DNA of 64,000 bases, from assembly GCF_002002905.1 (NCBI RefSeq), contig NZ_CP019509.1, positions 3,033,001-3,097,000 on the forward strand, given 5' to 3'. This stretch comes from Aquaspirillum sp. LM1 (lineage in GTDB: Bacteria > Pseudomonadota > Gammaproteobacteria > Burkholderiales > Aquaspirillaceae). The position numbers and the translations under genes were made by a program. Under the pieces are notes generated by a model, which did not search any database, had not been told where the DNA came from, and saw only the letters and a list, made by a program, of their open reading frames with translations. Positions 53,934 through 64,000 of the stretch are shown one piece after another. The first letter of the stretch is position 1. Every line of letters begins with the position of its first letter.

Positions 53934-55214
53934 TCAGCGGGGGTAAGGCCCCCAGGCGGGTTCCTGCACGTCGCCACCGAGGGTGGCCAGCCGGGTTTTG
54001 GTCAGCCCGTCACGGGTGACGGTGTACAGCACACCGCGCCCACCCTGTTCCGACGCATACAAAATCATCTTGCCATTGGGGGCAAAGCTGGGCGATTCGT
54101 CGTGGGCGGTGTCGGTGACCGCATTGGCCTGGCCGGTGGCGAAGTCGTGCACCATCACCCGATAGCGCCCGCCTTCGCGGCGGATAAAGGTAAAAGACTT
54201 GCCATCCGGAGCAAAGTTCGGCGAAACATTGTAATTGCCTTCAAATGTCACCCGGCTGGCGCTGCCGCCACTGGCGGGCATGCTGTATACCTGCGGGCTG
54301 CCGGCACGGTCGGAGGTGAACAGGATGCGGCTGCCGTCGGGGGCATAATCCGGTTCGGTGTCGATGCCCTGGCTCTGGCTCAGTCGCACGGCTTCTCCAC
54401 CGCCCACCGGCACGGCGTAAATCTGCGAGTTGCCGTCGCGGGTCAGCACCACGGCCAGCCGGCTGCCGTCGGCGCTCCAGGCCGGGGCCGAGTTGCTGCC
54501 CTTGAACGCGGCCACGGCCTGGCGGGCACCGTTGGCCAGCGAGTGCACGTAGACCACCGGCTTTTTGCTTTCAAACGACACATACGCCAGCCGGCTGCCA
54601 TCCGGGCTCCAGCTGGGCGAGATGATGGGTTCTGCTGAGCGCAGCAGGGTTTGTGCGCCGGCCCCATCGGCGTCGGCCACTTGCAGCTGGTAGTTGCGCC
54701 CGGCTTTCAGCACATAGGCAATCTGGGTGGAAAACACTCCGCGCTCGCCGGTAATCGCCTGATAGATCATGTCGGCAATCTGGTGGGCGGCAGCGCGGCT
54801 GTCGCTTACGGGTACGGTCAGCGTGCCGCCGGTCAGGCGCTTGCGCTGGGCGGCGTCCATCAGATTGAATTCCACCGACAATTGCCCACCGGCCACGCTG
54901 ACCCGACCAACTGCCAGGCTCATCGCGCCCGCGCCTTGCCAGGCGGGGTAGTCAATTTCGCCCGGTGTGCTGGGCGCTTGTGCCACTGCGCCGGGTTCGA
55001 GCACCTTGAATGCGCCAGAGCGGCTCAGGTCGCTGCGAATGATTGGGGTGATGCCGCCGTTGACGCTGGCTTCGGCGGCAAAGGCGGGCAGCGCCAGCAC
55101 ATGGCGGTTGGCTCCGCCGCCAACAATTTCAATGGTCATGTCGGCTCGGGCTGGCAGGCAGGCCAGCATCAGCACCAGGCTGCTGAATACAGCGTGCGAC
55201 AGGCGATGCAGCAT
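53934..55214 (-). CDS. tolB: Tol-Pal system protein TolB
   Basis: 426-residue periplasmic beta-propeller. Signal peptide in the first 24 residues (ends PARA). Repeating propeller blades appear as SPSWSPDGSRLAYVS, APAWSADGSRLAVVL, EPDYAPDGSRILFTS and SPNFAPDGKSFTFIR. ATG 55214 gives a proper signal peptide; the longer frame does not. Bridges TolA and Pal. Confidence 0.95.
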   Translation of the reverse strand: MLHRLSHAVFSSLVLMLACLPARADMTIEIVGGGANRHVLALPAFAAEASVNGGITPIIRSDLSRSGAFKVLEPGAVAQAPSTPGEIDYPAWQGAGAMSLAVGRVSVAGGQLSVEFNLMDAAQRKRLTGGTLTVPVSDSRAAAHQIADMIYQAITGERGVFSTQIAYVLKAGRNYQLQVADADGAGAQTLLRSAEPIISPSWSPDGSRLAYVSFESKKPVVYVHSLANGARQAVAAFKGSNSAPAWSADGSRLAVVLTRDGNSQIYAVPVGGGEAVRLSQSQGIDTEPDYAPDGSRILFTSDRAGSPQVYSMPASGGSASRVTFEGNYNVSPNFAPDGKSFTFIRREGGRYRVMVHDFATGQANAVTDTAHDESPSFAPNGKMILYASEQGGRGVLYTVTRDGLTKTRLATLGGDVQEPAWGPYPR

Positions 55215-55327
55215 AACGCGTCCTTTTTTGAAGTAATGGCAATGATGAGGTGGGCACATCCGTCGGGGAGGCGCGGCGTGCGTCAGAAAATCCATTTGAG
55301 TCTGTTTTTCCGGGGGTTTTTCCTGGG

Positions 55328-56650
55328 TCAGCGTGGGCGGAATTCCAGTTTTAGCCGGCGGAAGTCGGCAAATTGCACGCCAGCGGGCAGCGGCGGGAAG
55401 GTTTTGGCTGCCCACACCGCGCGTTGCACCGCTTCATCGTAAGCTGGATTGCCTGAGGATTGCAGCAGTTTTACCTCACGCACTTCCAGGCTGGGCAACA
55501 GGGTGACTTCCACCACGGCTTTCGGGTTGCCGCTCATGCCGTCTGGCACTTGCACATGCGGGCGCACCCGTGCCACCACCAGGCCGATATAGTCGCCGTT
55601 GGCGTTTTTGGCCCCGCTGGCGGCACCGCCCGGCGCGCCATCGTGGCTGCCGGCCTGGGTGGTTTTGGCCGTGGGCTTGTGCGTGGCGTTGCTGCTGTTC
55701 AGGTCGGCCAGCAAGTCGTCGGCAAACGGGTTGTTGGCCTTGGCGTTGGTCTTGCCATTGGCGGCGCTGCCTTCTCCCTTGGCGGCTTTCGGGTCACCCT
55801 TGCCATCGCCCTTGGCGTCGGGCTTGGCTTTGGCGTCGCCCTTGCCGTCGCCTGCCTTGCTGTCGGTTTTGGCCGCGTCGGGTTTTTTCACCTCGGGCTT
55901 GGTGTCGGCTTTGACTTCGGGCTTGCTGTCGGTTTTCTTGGGCTCAGGCTTGGCCTCGGGCTTTTTCGGCTCGGGTTTGGGTTCTGGCTTGGGTTCGGGC
56001 TTAGGCTCTGGCTTTTTCGGTTCCGGTTTGGGTTCGGGTTTTTTGGGCTCAGGCTTGGGTTCCGGTTTCTTGGGCTCGGGTTTTGGCTCTGGCTTGGGCT
56101 CGGGCTTCTTCGGCTCGGGTTTCGGCTCAGGTTTTTTCGGTTCCGGCTTGGGCTCGGGCTTTTTCGGTTCGGGTTTCGGCTCAGGTTTTTTCGGCTCGGG
56201 CTTGGGTTCGGGCTTTTTGGGTTCCGGTTTTTTATCAGCCTGCTTGTCTTCGCGTTTTTCTTCGCGCTTTTTCTCTTCGCGGGCTTTCAGCGCGATATCC
56301 GGACGCACGGGCGGCAGCGGCTCGGCTTCGGGGGCGGCGCGTACCGGGGCTGCGGGGCGTGCCGCTGGGGTGGGCGGGCTCACTGGGGCGGGGGGCGGTG
56401 GCGCGGGCGGTTCGGGTTCAGCTGGCTCGGCTTCGGCGGGCGGCGTCGGGGTGGCAGCGGGGGCCGGGCGGTCAGGCGTGCCGCCACCGGCCATCGGCGG
56501 CGGAGCCGACCACAGCTCAACTCCCACCGGGGCTTGCACGCGCACTGGCTCCGGGCTGACCGACAGCGACAACACCAGCACCAGAAGGGCGTGCAGCAGC
56601 AGGGAAATCCCCAGGCCTAGCCGGGTGCGCGGAGGGTGCGACGGGGCCAC
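55328..56650 (-). CDS. tolA: Tol-Pal envelope protein TolA
   Basis: 440-residue energy-transducing protein. One membrane helix at about 13-32, a Pro/Ala-rich region, then a long KPEP-type repeat domain (about residues 140-235) in place of the usual Ala/Lys/Glu helix. A second Lys/Asp-rich stretch and the C-terminal TolA/TonB-like domain follow (about 350-440, YIGLVVARVRPHVQV). Proline periodicity implies an extended rod rather than a helix. Confidence 0.93.
   Translation of the reverse strand: MAPSHPPRTRLGLGISLLLHALLVLVLSLSVSPEPVRVQAPVGVELWSAPPPMAGGGTPDRPAPAATPTPPAEAEPAEPEPPAPPPPAPVSPPTPAARPAAPVRAAPEAEPLPPVRPDIALKAREEKKREEKREDKQADKKPEPKKPEPKPEPKKPEPKPEPKKPEPKPEPKKPEPKPEPKKPEPKPEPKPEPKKPEPKPEPKKPEPKPEPKKPEPKPEPKPEPKPEPKKPEAKPEPKKTDSKPEVKADTKPEVKKPDAAKTDSKAGDGKGDAKAKPDAKGDGKGDPKAAKGEGSAANGKTNAKANNPFADDLLADLNSSNATHKPTAKTTQAGSHDGAPGGAASGAKNANGDYIGLVVARVRPHVQVPDGMSGNPKAVVEVTLLPSLEVREVKLLQSSGNPAYDEAVQRAVWAAKTFPPLPAGVQFADFRRLKLEFRPR
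55950..56232. repeat. In-frame tandem repeat coding KPEP/KKPEP units in tolA
   Basis: About 280 bases made of GGCTCGGGTTT/GGCTTGGGTTC-type units on the plus strand, coding repeated KPEP and KKPEP on the minus strand. Synonymous variation between units shows they are not a very recent expansion. Length can be expected to vary between strains. Confidence 0.75.
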
Positions 56651-56653
56651 GGC

Positions 56654-57064
56654 TTACGACTCCGTCTTCACCAGCAGCCCAATGCGGGCATAGCCGCGCT
56701 GTTGCAGCTCGCGCATGACTTCCATCACTTTTTCGTAGGCGACGGTTTTATCCCCGGAAATCACCACCGGTCGTTGCCGGTCGCCGCCGGTCAGGCTGTC
56801 GAGCTGGGCGCTGAGCGCCGGCAGGCTGTCCACCGGGTGGGCGCTGCCCTTGTCGCTGACGCTGTAGCGGCCTTGGTCGTCAATCAGCACCTGCACCGGT
56901 TCGGTTTCAATCTGGGCGGCCTTGCCCACGCTGGGCAGGTTGATCACACCGGGGGAAAACATCGGGGTGGTCACCATGAAGATCACCAGCAGCACCAGCA
57001 TCACGTCGATGTAAGGCACCACATTCATCTGACTCATGGAGCGGCGGGGGCGGCGGTTAAGCAT
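56654..57064 (-). CDS. tolR: Tol-Pal system protein TolR
   Basis: 136-residue ExbD/TolR protein with one membrane helix (PYIDVMLVLLVIFMVTTPMF, whose Asp carries the proton path), followed by a periplasmic domain. It lies three bases before tolA. Its TolQ partner is missing upstream. Confidence 0.95.
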   Translation of the reverse strand: MLNRRPRRSMSQMNVVPYIDVMLVLLVIFMVTTPMFSPGVINLPSVGKAAQIETEPVQVLIDDQGRYSVSDKGSAHPVDSLPALSAQLDSLTGGDRQRPVVISGDKTVAYEKVMEVMRELQQRGYARIGLLVKTES

Positions 57065-57274
57065 GGGGTGTCAACAGGCAGGGCAAAGAGGCAGTCATGA
57101 TACACCGGCAACGGCTAAAGCCGTGCGACGCTGGCGGACAGAAAAAGTTCGCCGCCTGATACGGGAAACCAGGGCGCGCGGGCGGGGCAATGGGTCAGCA
57201 GAAAACGGCAGCAGACCCCGGCCAGGCGCGCTGCCGCATTGGGCAAGGCTGGCGTCAGGCGGGGCGGGCCTGGC

Positions 57275-57454
57275 TCAGTCCGGCTGGTAAACGTAGGGCT
57301 TTTGCGTCACTTTGGCGTCCAGAAAGCGCTGCTGTTCGGCCCAGTCCACTTTCTTGTCCCACCAGGTCAGGCGCAGGCGTTGCTGGTCTTCGGCAACGCT
57401 TGGGTTGTCCTGCAAAAACTGGTTCATGAAATCGGTGTAGTCAGATTGATACAT
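57275..57454 (-). CDS. DUF3460 family protein
   Basis: 59-residue protein of a betaproteobacterial family: MYQSDYTDFMNQFLQDNP followed by LTWWDKKVDW. ATG 57454 is the family start; the longer frame adds unrelated sequence. Function unknown. Confidence 0.9.
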   Translation of the reverse strand: MYQSDYTDFMNQFLQDNPSVAEDQQRLRLTWWDKKVDWAEQQRFLDAKVTQKPYVYQPD

Positions 57455-57515
57455 GGCGGGCGGCTCCCTGGGTGGCGAATGCCGGCATTGTAGCGGAAAA
57501 GCCTGCCGGGCTGGG

Positions 57516-57908
57516 TCAATGGCGGGAAAACAGGTCGCGCAGCTTGCACAGTGTGGTGGTGATGTCAAAGCGCGGGTCGGTCAGCGCTTCGCCGGCCAGA
57601 ATCTGGGTCAGCGCGGTGGCCGGGTCTTCTTCGCCGGTCAGCAGCACATCGGCACCGCGTTCGCGCATATGGCGGATGAAGCCATCGCCGGCGCTGCCGG
57701 CCACCACCAGATCCACCCCATCCAGCGGATGCGGGGCGTCGTCCTTGAAATAATGCATCACCTGCTCCGGGGCCAGCTTGATCAGCGTGGGGGCGGGCAG
57801 CAGCTGCTCGGGGCGATGGTTGCCCAGCATATACAGCAGCCAGTGGCGGGCCTTGCCGGCATGGCCGGTCACCCGGGTGTAGTTGTCAGTGGCGATGGCA
57901 ATTTTCAT
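57516..57908 (-). CDS. NifX/NifB-fold protein beside the molybdenum genes
   Basis: 130-residue member of the dinitrogenase iron-molybdenum cofactor family. IAIATDNYTRVTGHAGKARHWLLYML has the family's first strand and a GHAG in place of the HFG seen in NifX and NifY here. VDLVVAGSAGDGFIRHM follows. It lies some 42 kb from the nif cluster but next to modD and modA, so it may handle molybdenum or a cofactor precursor. Confidence 0.85.
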   Translation of the reverse strand: MKIAIATDNYTRVTGHAGKARHWLLYMLGNHRPEQLLPAPTLIKLAPEQVMHYFKDDAPHPLDGVDLVVAGSAGDGFIRHMRERGADVLLTGEEDPATALTQILAGEALTDPRFDITTTLCKLRDLFSRH

Positions 57909-58007
57909 GGTGACTCACGGCAAAGGATCGGACTCAGACTGCGGTTAAAATAAAAAAACAGCGGATCCACGCGGCACGGTACCGCCCGGCCCGCCGGGCG
58001 GGTGCGC

Positions 58008-59647
<1,640 letters not shown>

Positions 59648-59682
59648 TCAGGCAAGCCGGGCCGGCAGTTGGCCGTGTGGGC

Positions 59683-60501
59683 TTACTGGTACAGGCAGAT
59701 AATCACCGCCGAGGCCTTGAACACCGCACAGGCCTGGCCGCCCACCACCAGCCCGAGGCGGTCGATGCTGTCGTGGGTGACCACGGCGCACAGGGTTTTG
59801 CCGCTGGGCATCACCAGGGTGACTTCGGCATTCACCGGCCCATCGACAATCCGGCTGACTTCGCCCCACAAATGGTTGCGGGCCGTGGTCTTGATCTTGC
59901 TGTCGGTCAGCAGCAGGATGGAAGACGACTTCACCAGCGCGTATAGCTCCTGGCCCATGTGTACGCCCAGGGTTTCTGCCGATTCGCGGGTGATCACCGC
60001 CACCAGTTCGTTGTCGGCGTCCAGACGCAGGCGCACTTCAAAGTCCACATCGCCTTCACGCAGCGCGCACACGCTGCCGGCAAACTGGTTGCGCGCGCTG
60101 CTGCGCATCGACATGCGGCGCAGCAGCTGGCGAAACTGCTGGAAGTCGCCGTGCTCGCTGCTGTGCATGCTGGCCGACAGCCGGTCGAGTGCGGCCTGGT
60201 ATTCGCTTTCCAGCGCCCGGTACAGGGCAATCACTTTTTGTCCGTAGGGGGTCAGCGAGGTGCCGCCGCCGTGGCGTCCGCCAGTGACGCGGGTGACCAG
60301 CGGGTGCTCGGCCAGGTTGTTCATGGTGTCAATCGCGTCCCAGGCTGCCTTGTACGACAGCGGCACGGCCTTGGCGGCTTGCGAGATGGAGCCGTGCTGG
60401 GCAATCGCTTCCAGCAAGCGAATGCGGGTGTCGCCCAGAAAGGCCCCCAGTTCGGTGTCCACTTCCAGCTTGCCGCGCAAGCGTGGTAAAGAGGCGTTCA
60501 T
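59683..60501 (-). CDS. modE: Molybdate-responsive regulator ModE
   Basis: 272-residue transcription factor. N-terminal winged helix (about 25-115) with HGSISQAAKAVPLSYKAAWDAI and the wing GGRHGGGTSLTPYG. Two TOBE/Mop domains follow (about 130-265), where molybdate binds. ATG 60501 follows CGGAG. It represses molybdate transport genes when Mo is plentiful; an operator lies in its own upstream region. Confidence 0.95.
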   Translation of the reverse strand: MNASLPRLRGKLEVDTELGAFLGDTRIRLLEAIAQHGSISQAAKAVPLSYKAAWDAIDTMNNLAEHPLVTRVTGGRHGGGTSLTPYGQKVIALYRALESEYQAALDRLSASMHSSEHGDFQQFRQLLRRMSMRSSARNQFAGSVCALREGDVDFEVRLRLDADNELVAVITRESAETLGVHMGQELYALVKSSSILLLTDSKIKTTARNHLWGEVSRIVDGPVNAEVTLVMPSGKTLCAVVTHDSIDRLGLVVGGQACAVFKASAVIICLYQ

Positions 60502-60566
60502 ATCGCGCTCCGTTTCATGCAAAAAATGACCGGTTGGCCAGAAAAAATCCGTCTCAGGCCGATCAG

Positions 60567-60590
60567 CGTTATGGTTGTTCTGGCATAGCG
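60567..60590. promoter_or_regulatory. ModE operator between modE and modG
   Basis: A 24-base imperfect palindrome starting CGTTAT and ending CATAGCG. Length and both ends agree with the Escherichia coli modA operator (CGTTAT...CATAACG), with one change in the right arm. Placed between divergent modE and modG, so ModE probably controls both. Pattern-based. Confidence 0.78.
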
Positions 60591-60702
60591 TATGCTTATG
60601 CGATCAATTCAAGACTGGCCGGCACAGGCTGAGTGTCAGGTTGGTAGAATATACCGCTTAGCTGGCCATTTATATTTTTACCCATGCAAAAAGGAAGCCA
60701 TC

Positions 60703-61131
60703 ATGCAAGTCAGCGCCCGAAATGTATTTACTGGCACGCTTACCGCTGTCGTCAACGGCGCGGTGAATGCCGAAGTTGAACTCACCACTGCCGGCGGCGA
60801 CAAGCTGGTGGCCGTGGTGACTGAAGGCAGCGTCAAATCGCTGGACCTGGCGGTGGGCACGCCGGTGGTGGCCTACGTCAAGGCACCGCTGGTGATGCTG
60901 CTGGTTGGGGTGGACGGCATGCGCTTCTCTGCACGCAACCAGCTGTCCGGCACGGTGTCGGCGCTGACCAGGGGCGCGGTCAACACCGAGGTGGCAATTA
61001 CCCTGCCGGGGGGCGCTGTGGTGTACGCCGTGGTCACCAACGAAGCCGTGTTGGAACTGGGCCTGGCCGTGGGGGCCACCGCCACCGCCTTGATCAAGGC
61101 CAGCCATGTGGTACTGGGCGTGCCGGCCTGA
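60703..61131 (+). CDS. modG: Molybdenum-pterin/molybdate-binding protein (two Mop domains)
   Basis: 142-residue cytoplasmic molybdate-storage protein with two repeated TOBE/Mop domains. The first begins SARNVFTGTLTAVVNGAVNAEV (1-70) and the second FSARNQLSGTVSALTRGAVNTEV (75-142). This matches Azotobacter ModG. GGAAG before ATG 60703; the longer frame has no ribosome site. Controlled by the adjacent ModE operator. Confidence 0.93.
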   Translation: MQVSARNVFTGTLTAVVNGAVNAEVELTTAGGDKLVAVVTEGSVKSLDLAVGTPVVAYVKAPLVMLLVGVDGMRFSARNQLSGTVSALTRGAVNTEVAITLPGGAVVYAVVTNEAVLELGLAVGATATALIKASHVVLGVPA

Positions 61132-61143
61132 GCGCGACCGCCA

Positions 61144-61527
61144 TCAGCGCGGCATGTCCGGGCTGATCAGGTAAAACCCCCGTGGCAGCACCGTGCTGCC
61201 GGTGCCAATCAGGCGGAACACCAGCCAGCGCTCATCACGCAGTCGCCACGCCGCCAGCACTTCCGAATACGCCACTTCTGCCGGGTTTTCCGGGTGGCGC
61301 TGTGCGGGCAGCGCATAGTGGTGGGCGGTGTAGCAGGGCTGCTCGTCGGCGTCGTAGCCAATCCAGCGCTGGGCATCCAGCTGGTATTCTTCAAATTCGT
61401 CCACCCATAGCGGCGCTTCCACCCGCTCGGCCCAGGCATCCGGCAGGTAGCCGCGCCAGTTGTGCGCCGGTATTGCTTCACGGCTGATGCGCCGACTTTG
61501 CGGCCCTTCGCGTCCCTCCAGCCTCAT
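61144..61527 (-). CDS. Unknown protein
   Basis: 127-residue soluble protein not recognised. AAGGAGC before ATG 61527 and a good length support a real gene. It is aromatic and acidic (WVDEFEEYQLDAQRWIGYDADEQPC). Convergent with modG, twelve bases apart. Confidence 0.7.
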   Translation of the reverse strand: MRLEGREGPQSRRISREAIPAHNWRGYLPDAWAERVEAPLWVDEFEEYQLDAQRWIGYDADEQPCYTAHHYALPAQRHPENPAEVAYSEVLAAWRLRDERWLVFRLIGTGSTVLPRGFYLISPDMPR

Positions 61528-61924
61528 GGTGCTGCTCCTTGTGCTGACTGCCTGCCCAATTCTGGTGCGTGGGTGATTGCCGTACCCACTCTAAAAAATA
61601 TGTTTTATGCATTGTTGTTGCATGGCCAGCCTGTGCAAGCCGGCAAGCGGTAATATCACACCGGCCCGGTGGATGCGTGCTGTGTGATGAATGGCTGAGC
61701 AGACAGCGTGCCAGAAGGTTTTTGCTTATAAATCAACAGATATTACCCTTTGCTTCCAGTGTGGCTGTTCGATATATAACAAAATATACAACGATTGTCC
61801 GACATCTGCCATGTGGGCGTGCTGTGCATCAGTATGGGGGAGGAGAACAGCAGCACGCCCCCAGGCCGGCAGGCAGCCAGGGGGCGTGAATCAGGCGCTG
61901 GGCAGAGCGGGTGCGCTGAGGGGG
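61528..61924. other. Intergenic region, no gene seen
   Basis: About 400 bases with no credible gene. An AT-rich stretch (61725-61790) and a weak stem CACGCCCCC / GGGGGCGTG (61854-61888) beside the argH end are the only features; the stem could end argH transcription, though no T-run follows. Confidence 0.45.
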
Positions 61925-63307
61925 TTAGCCCTGCAGGCGTGCCCGGTGACGGGCAATCTGCGCACGCACCTGCGCCGGTGCGGTGCCGCCGATATGGTTG
62001 CGCTGGGCCAGCGAGCCTTCCGGGGTGAGCACGGCGTACACGTCATCGTCGATCAGTGCGCTGAACTGGCGCAGCACGTCCAGCGACAGCTCGGCGATGT
62101 CCACGCCTTGCAGCTCGGCGTGGCGCACGGCGCGGGCCACCACTTCGTGGCTGTCGCGGAAGGGCACGCCCTTCTTCACCAGATAGTCGGCCAGGTCGGT
62201 GGCGGTGGCAAAGCCTTGCAGCACGGCGGCGCGCATGGCTTCGGGCTTGACGGTGATGCCGCGCATCATGTCGGCGTAAATGCGCAGCGTGTCGATCAGG
62301 GTGTCCACCGTGTCGAACAGCGGTTCTTTGTCTTCCTGATTGTCCTTGTTGTAGGCCAGTGGCTGCGATTTCATCAGCATCAGCAGCGCCATCAGGTGGC
62401 CGGTGACGCGGCCACTCTTGCCGCGCACCAGCTCGGGTACGTCGGGATTTTTCTTTTGCGGCATGATCGAGCTGCCGGTGCAGAAGCGGTCGGCGATATC
62501 AATAAAGCCCACGCGCGGGCTCATCCACAGAATCAGCTCTTCCGACAGGCGCGACAGGTGGGTCATCACCAGCGAGGCCGCAGCGGTAAATTCGATGGCA
62601 AAGTCGCGGTCGGACACCGCATCCAGCGAGTTGTGGCACACGTCTTCAAAGCCCAGCAACTGGGCGGTGTAAAAGCGGTCGATCGGAAACGTTGTCCCGG
62701 CCAGCGCGGCGGCACCCAGCGGCAGACGGTTGACGCGCTTGCGGCAATCCACCATGCGCTCGCCGTCGCGGCCCAGCATTTCCACATAGGCCAGCATATG
62801 GTGGCCAAAGGTGACCGGCTGCGCCACCTGCAAATGGGTGAAGCCCGGCATCACCGTGTCGGCGTGCTGTTCGGCCAGGTCGAGCAGGCTGGTTTGCAGC
62901 GCGGCAATCAGGGTAACGATATGGTCGATGGCGTCGCGCAGATACAGGCGGATATCGGTGGCCACCTGGTCGTTGCGGCTGCGGCCCGTGTGCAGGCGCT
63001 TGCCGGCGTCGCCGATTTTGTCGGTCAGGCGCTTTTCCACGTTCATGTGTACGTCTTCCAGGTCCACGCTCCATTCAAAGCGGCCTGCCTGGATGTCGTG
63101 CAGAATCTCGGCCATGCCGGCTTCGATGGCGTGCAGATCCGCCTCGGACAGCACGCCGGCACGGGTAAGCATGGCGGCGTGGGCCAGCGAGCCCTGGATG
63201 TCGAATGCGGCCATGCGCTTATCGAAGTCAACCGAGGCGGTGTATTTTTTGACCAGTTCGGAAACCGGTTCGGAGAATCGGCCAGACCAGGCGTGCGCGT
63301 CTTGCAT
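61925..63307 (-). CDS. argH: Argininosuccinate lyase
   Basis: 460-residue lyase of arginine synthesis splitting argininosuccinate to arginine and fumarate. The fumarase-superfamily signature [12 protein letters not shown] and [13 protein letters not shown] are intact. ATG 63307, full length. Single gene, no other arginine genes adjacent. Confidence 0.97.
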   Translation of the reverse strand: MQDAHAWSGRFSEPVSELVKKYTASVDFDKRMAAFDIQGSLAHAAMLTRAGVLSEADLHAIEAGMAEILHDIQAGRFEWSVDLEDVHMNVEKRLTDKIGDAGKRLHTGRSRNDQVATDIRLYLRDAIDHIVTLIAALQTSLLDLAEQHADTVMPGFTHLQVAQPVTFGHHMLAYVEMLGRDGERMVDCRKRVNRLPLGAAALAGTTFPIDRFYTAQLLGFEDVCHNSLDAVSDRDFAIEFTAAASLVMTHLSRLSEELILWMSPRVGFIDIADRFCTGSSIMPQKKNPDVPELVRGKSGRVTGHLMALLMLMKSQPLAYNKDNQEDKEPLFDTVDTLIDTLRIYADMMRGITVKPEAMRAAVLQGFATATDLADYLVKKGVPFRDSHEVVARAVRHAELQGVDIAELSLDVLRQFSALIDDDVYAVLTPEGSLAQRNHIGGTAPAQVRAQIARHRARLQG

Positions 63308-63458
63308 GGTAAAGGTGTCCTGAAGGTGTGTGGGTCGGCCTGTCTGTGCTCAGACGGGCAGTGGGGTTGCACGAAAAACTGGATTATATCGCCTGTCGGG
63401 GGCAGGTTTTGCCCTGAGAACGCGTTCAAAGCCTGCGAGACTCGGGTGATCCTGCGTT

Positions 63459-63516
63459 GAAATGACCCCAAAATGCGCATTGACCGCGTGTCAACGGCGC
63501 TTTTTGGGGTCATTTC
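63459..63516. repeat. 15-bp perfect inverted repeat upstream of argH
   Basis: GAAATGACCCCAAAA (63459-63473) and its exact complement (63502-63516) enclose 28 bases that themselves hold TTGAC / GTCAA. With A- and T-rich inner ends it could be a terminator for the CNP1-like gene or a factor-binding site for argH. Confidence 0.65.
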
Positions 63517-63585
63517 GCCTTGGCTGACCCGTCGTTCGCTAGATTTTGAACACGTGCTGAGTGGCCAGGCCGGGGCGTCGCATGC

Positions 63586-64000
63586 TTAACGCTGCTTCAT
63601 CCGTTTGATCACTTCTGCCACATTGCGCGCCGGGCTGCGGTCCGGGCACAGATAGTCTTCTTCCACCGTGCGCAACACCGCCTGGCCTTGTTCCAGCCGA
63701 CGCCACTGCGCCAGGCGGGATGGTGACCAGGTTTGGGTGTCGCTGCGGCCAATGGCGTAGCGTTTGTGCTCGCGGGTTTCGCAGCGCAGGCCGTCAAAGG
63801 TGAGGGTTTCGGCACCATCCGGGCTTTGCACGCGCAGGGCAAAGCGCACCACGCCGTCTTCGCCAATGCTCAGGCTTTGCGTATCAATGGCATGCTGGTT
63901 ACGGGTGGTGGGTCCCACCTCAAATGATTGCCAGTGCGCGCCATCCGGGTAGGCTGGCAAGGGGATGGGTTTTTCTTCCCAGGGTTTGTCGGCTTCCCAG
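63586..64000 (-). CDS. CNP1-like family protein (5' partial)
   Basis: The frame stays open to the right edge, so the start lies beyond the window; 137 codons are visible. The sequence WEEKPIPLPAYPDGAHWQSF and DGLRCETREHKRYAIG fit the CNP1-like family of small, usually exported proteins. Function unknown. The shorter TTG start at 63960 is not needed. Leftward, next upstream gene of argH. Confidence 0.8.
   Translation of the reverse strand, partial: WEADKPWEEKPIPLPAYPDGAHWQSFEVGPTTRNQHAIDTQSLSIGEDGVVRFALRVQSPDGAETLTFDGLRCETREHKRYAIGRSDTQTWSPSRLAQWRRLEQGQAVLRTVEEDYLCPDRSPARNVAEVIKRMKQR

Noticed and set aside
55599-56693. Plus-strand Gly/Ser/Phe-rich repeat frame (364 codons) opposite tolA
   Set aside because: It is the complement of the KPEP repeat region; periodic sequence follows from the repeat itself.
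57065-57274. Possible frameshifted tolQ remnant before tolR
   Set aside because: Only 210 bases, and none of the six frames shows TolQ helices or motifs.
61691-63460. 589-codon plus-strand open frame opposite argH
   Set aside because: Antisense to argH over its whole length; composition is that of a shadow frame.

Overview
This is high-GC proteobacterial chromosomal DNA. Protein families and gene order (a hisB-H-A-F-I-E / HIT / tatABC block, a DUF3460 gene, a tol-pal locus) suggest a nitrogen-fixing betaproteobacterium. A dRS3-like repeat would fit Neisseriales, but the genus cannot be fixed from the sequence alone. No rRNA, tRNA, CRISPR array or IS transposase was recognised.

Bases 1-15750 hold most of a molybdenum-nitrogenase (nif) cluster. 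The end of nifK is followed by nifT, a 2[4Fe-4S] ferredoxin, a nifY/nafY gene, a DUF6129-like gene and a gene of unknown function, then a strong terminator. nifE has its own NifA site and sigma-54 promoter. nifE and nifN, normally adjacent, are separated here by a TacA/TacT-type toxin-antitoxin pair and a leftward flavodoxin gene. nifN then restarts from its own NifA/sigma-54 promoter and leads into nifX, an RseC-like membrane protein, the NifX-associated (DUF269) protein, a DUF683 protein, ferredoxin III and two unknown genes. A third NifA/sigma-54 promoter drives iscA, nifU and nifS. Two tandem terminators follow, then nifF. Together these genes make Fe-S clusters (nifU, nifS, iscA), build and carry FeMo-cofactor (nifE, nifN, nifX, nifY) and deliver electrons (ferredoxins, flavodoxins). 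nifH and nifD presumably lie just upstream; nifB, nifV, nifQ and nifA are not in the window.

Bases 15910-19039 hold a compact three-gene leftward unit: a HEPN-like small protein, a ParA-like ATPase with a KGGVGR variant P-loop, and a second P-loop ATPase. Its function is unknown and it is the best candidate for an undescribed system. Then come a DsbA-family isomerase, an alpha/beta hydrolase, a DUF2069 protein, tatCBA, a HIT protein and the histidine operon, with hisC divergent.

Bases 28.7-37.6 kb hold a FimV-like TPR protein and a lipopolysaccharide assembly cluster (msbA, four glycosyltransferases, a polysaccharide deacetylase, an O-antigen-ligase-type protein). Bases 37.9-49.9 kb hold an EamA transporter, a two-domain Lcl/RTX/DUF4214 protein probably exported by type I secretion, an RND efflux pair, a FapA protein and ahpC-ahpF. 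Bases 50.1-52.9 kb hold a two-gene ATPase/TPR unit whose second gene carries an AT-rich internal block. Next are an inverted pair of REP/dRS3-like repeats and a tolR-tolA-tolB-pal operon lacking tolQ and cpoB.

Bases 57.5-61.1 kb form a molybdenum locus (NifX-like protein, modD, modA, modE, modG) with a ModE-type operator between divergent modE and modG, and no modB or modC. The window ends with argH and a CNP1-like gene cut by the right edge. The Mo locus and nif cluster fit one physiology: molybdate uptake and storage feeding the Mo-nitrogenase.
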